From positions 1 to 6,277 of the forward strand of contig SFKY01000099.1 in assembly GCA_004554665.1 (NCBI GenBank): 6,277 bases of DNA. The letters are read 5' to 3'. Position numbers and translations under genes: made by a program. Shown one piece after another: positions 5,762 through 6,277 of this stretch (the first letter of the stretch is position 1; each line of letters starts with the position of its first letter). Source of the DNA: Bacteroidales bacterium (GTDB lineage: Bacteria; Bacteroidota; Bacteroidia; Bacteroidales; Bacteroidaceae). The notes beneath the pieces were generated by a model, which was not told where the DNA came from, did not search any database, and saw only the letters and a list, made by a program, of their open reading frames with translations.

Positions 5762-6277
5762 TCAATGGCTTAGAAACACAACATCAAGTCTGTTGCGACT
5801 GCTATGAAAACGTCGCACGAAATCATTTACTTCCGTAATTGTCAAAGAAGTCAACATGGAAAGATAAACAGATGGACTCAGCATCTCTTCGTTCGACAAT
5901 ATCGAATCCGTAAGGCAGTCAGCCCATTTGTTGGCACTGTCATTGTCATTTAGCGTTTTCCTATTCAAGAACTTCTTCACTCGCAAGAACTCCTCGTCTG
6001 AGAGACCATTTTTTGACATATAGTCCCACATCTCGAAAATCCGGGACTTGATATTTTCTACATCATAAGTCGAGCAAGACAGCTCTGCCGTAATCTCACA
6101 TTGAGGCGTTGGGATTGTTGTATTCTCATTATGTATCGTAACAGCATACACAGCACCGTCTTTCTCGCGCAACTCCTCCATACATCTTGTTTGAAACGCT
6201 TGCGATACAATGTCACAACATCATCAGTATTTGCAAGTAGTTTTATATCAACAATTTGCGTGTTAAACGGTAGAAAA
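5762..6277 (-). pseudogene. Broken C-terminal remnant of an M16 (insulinase/PqqL-like) peptidase
   Basis: The open stretch 6181-5762 encodes 139 residues that match the last C-terminal domain of M16 zinc peptidases. MEELREKDGAVYAV corresponds to the family's EELREKEGGTYGV; next comes a long amphipathic region (SRIFEMWDYMSKNGLSDEEF, then VKKFLNRK), then the typical ending LTSLTITEVNDFVRRF ... NRLDVVFLSH. M16 proteins are about 400-950 residues with a catalytic HxxEH near the N-terminus, which is absent here. Upstream, the frame of this stretch has stops (TGA near 6223, TAA at 6265-6263). A different frame (6276 to about 6180) is open and reads LPFNTQIVDIKLLAN and then DVVTLYRKRFKQ, resembling the M16 segment before the third domain. 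In intact relatives over 100 residues separate LYxxRF from EELREK; here they adjoin, so an internal deletion that also shifts frame is likely. The left breakpoint lies near 6180-6225. The gene's 5' part is outside the window. By eye its base composition is less GC-rich than the sulfatase and GH89 genes. Confidence 0.7.

Overview
The window looks like chromosomal DNA of a gut-type Bacteroidales bacterium (phylum Bacteroidota). The grounds are two promoters with the Bacteroidota -7 box TAnnTTTG, a secreted serine-type S1 sulfatase beside a secreted GH89 alpha-N-acetylglucosaminidase, and a divergent ECF sigma factor followed by a single-pass membrane protein. I cannot name the genus. All recognisable genes lie on the minus strand, so transcription runs from high to low coordinates.

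In transcription order: (1) 6277-5762 is the 3' remnant of an M16 (insulinase/PqqL-like) zinc-peptidase gene. It appears broken, because two M16-like stretches lie in different frames and stops block the frame of the C-terminal part. A GC-rich hairpin follows it (5746-5713). (2) 5535-4003 encodes an exported S1-family sulfatase. Upstream are a clear -7 box, a perfect Shine-Dalgarno, and an unusual element of three GGAAAA motifs exactly 10 bp apart overlapped by an 11-bp inverted repeat. (3) 3792-1636 encodes an exported GH89 alpha-N-acetylglucosaminidase. The 210-bp gap before it holds four exact copies of a 14-bp direct repeat at 32-33 bp spacing, with the last copy just upstream of a TATATTTG -7 box. 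The gene ends in a strong intrinsic terminator (14-bp perfect stem plus T-tract). (4) A separate sigma operon follows: ECF sigma factor (1440-937), a probable membrane anti-sigma factor (934-179) whose ribosome binding site lies inside the sigma gene, and the start of a small exported protein (134 to the window edge).

Functionally, the sulfatase and GH89 enzyme form a small host-glycan module. One removes sulfate esters and the other removes terminal alpha-linked GlcNAc, as found on gastric-type mucin O-glycans and in heparan sulfate. The sulfatase needs Ser-to-formylglycine activation by an anaerobic maturase encoded elsewhere. No SusC/SusD pair or hybrid two-component regulator is present, so this is not a complete polysaccharide utilisation locus.

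The most unusual content is non-coding: the two different repeat-based promoter architectures in front of the two glycan enzymes. They look like operators for two different, unidentified regulators.
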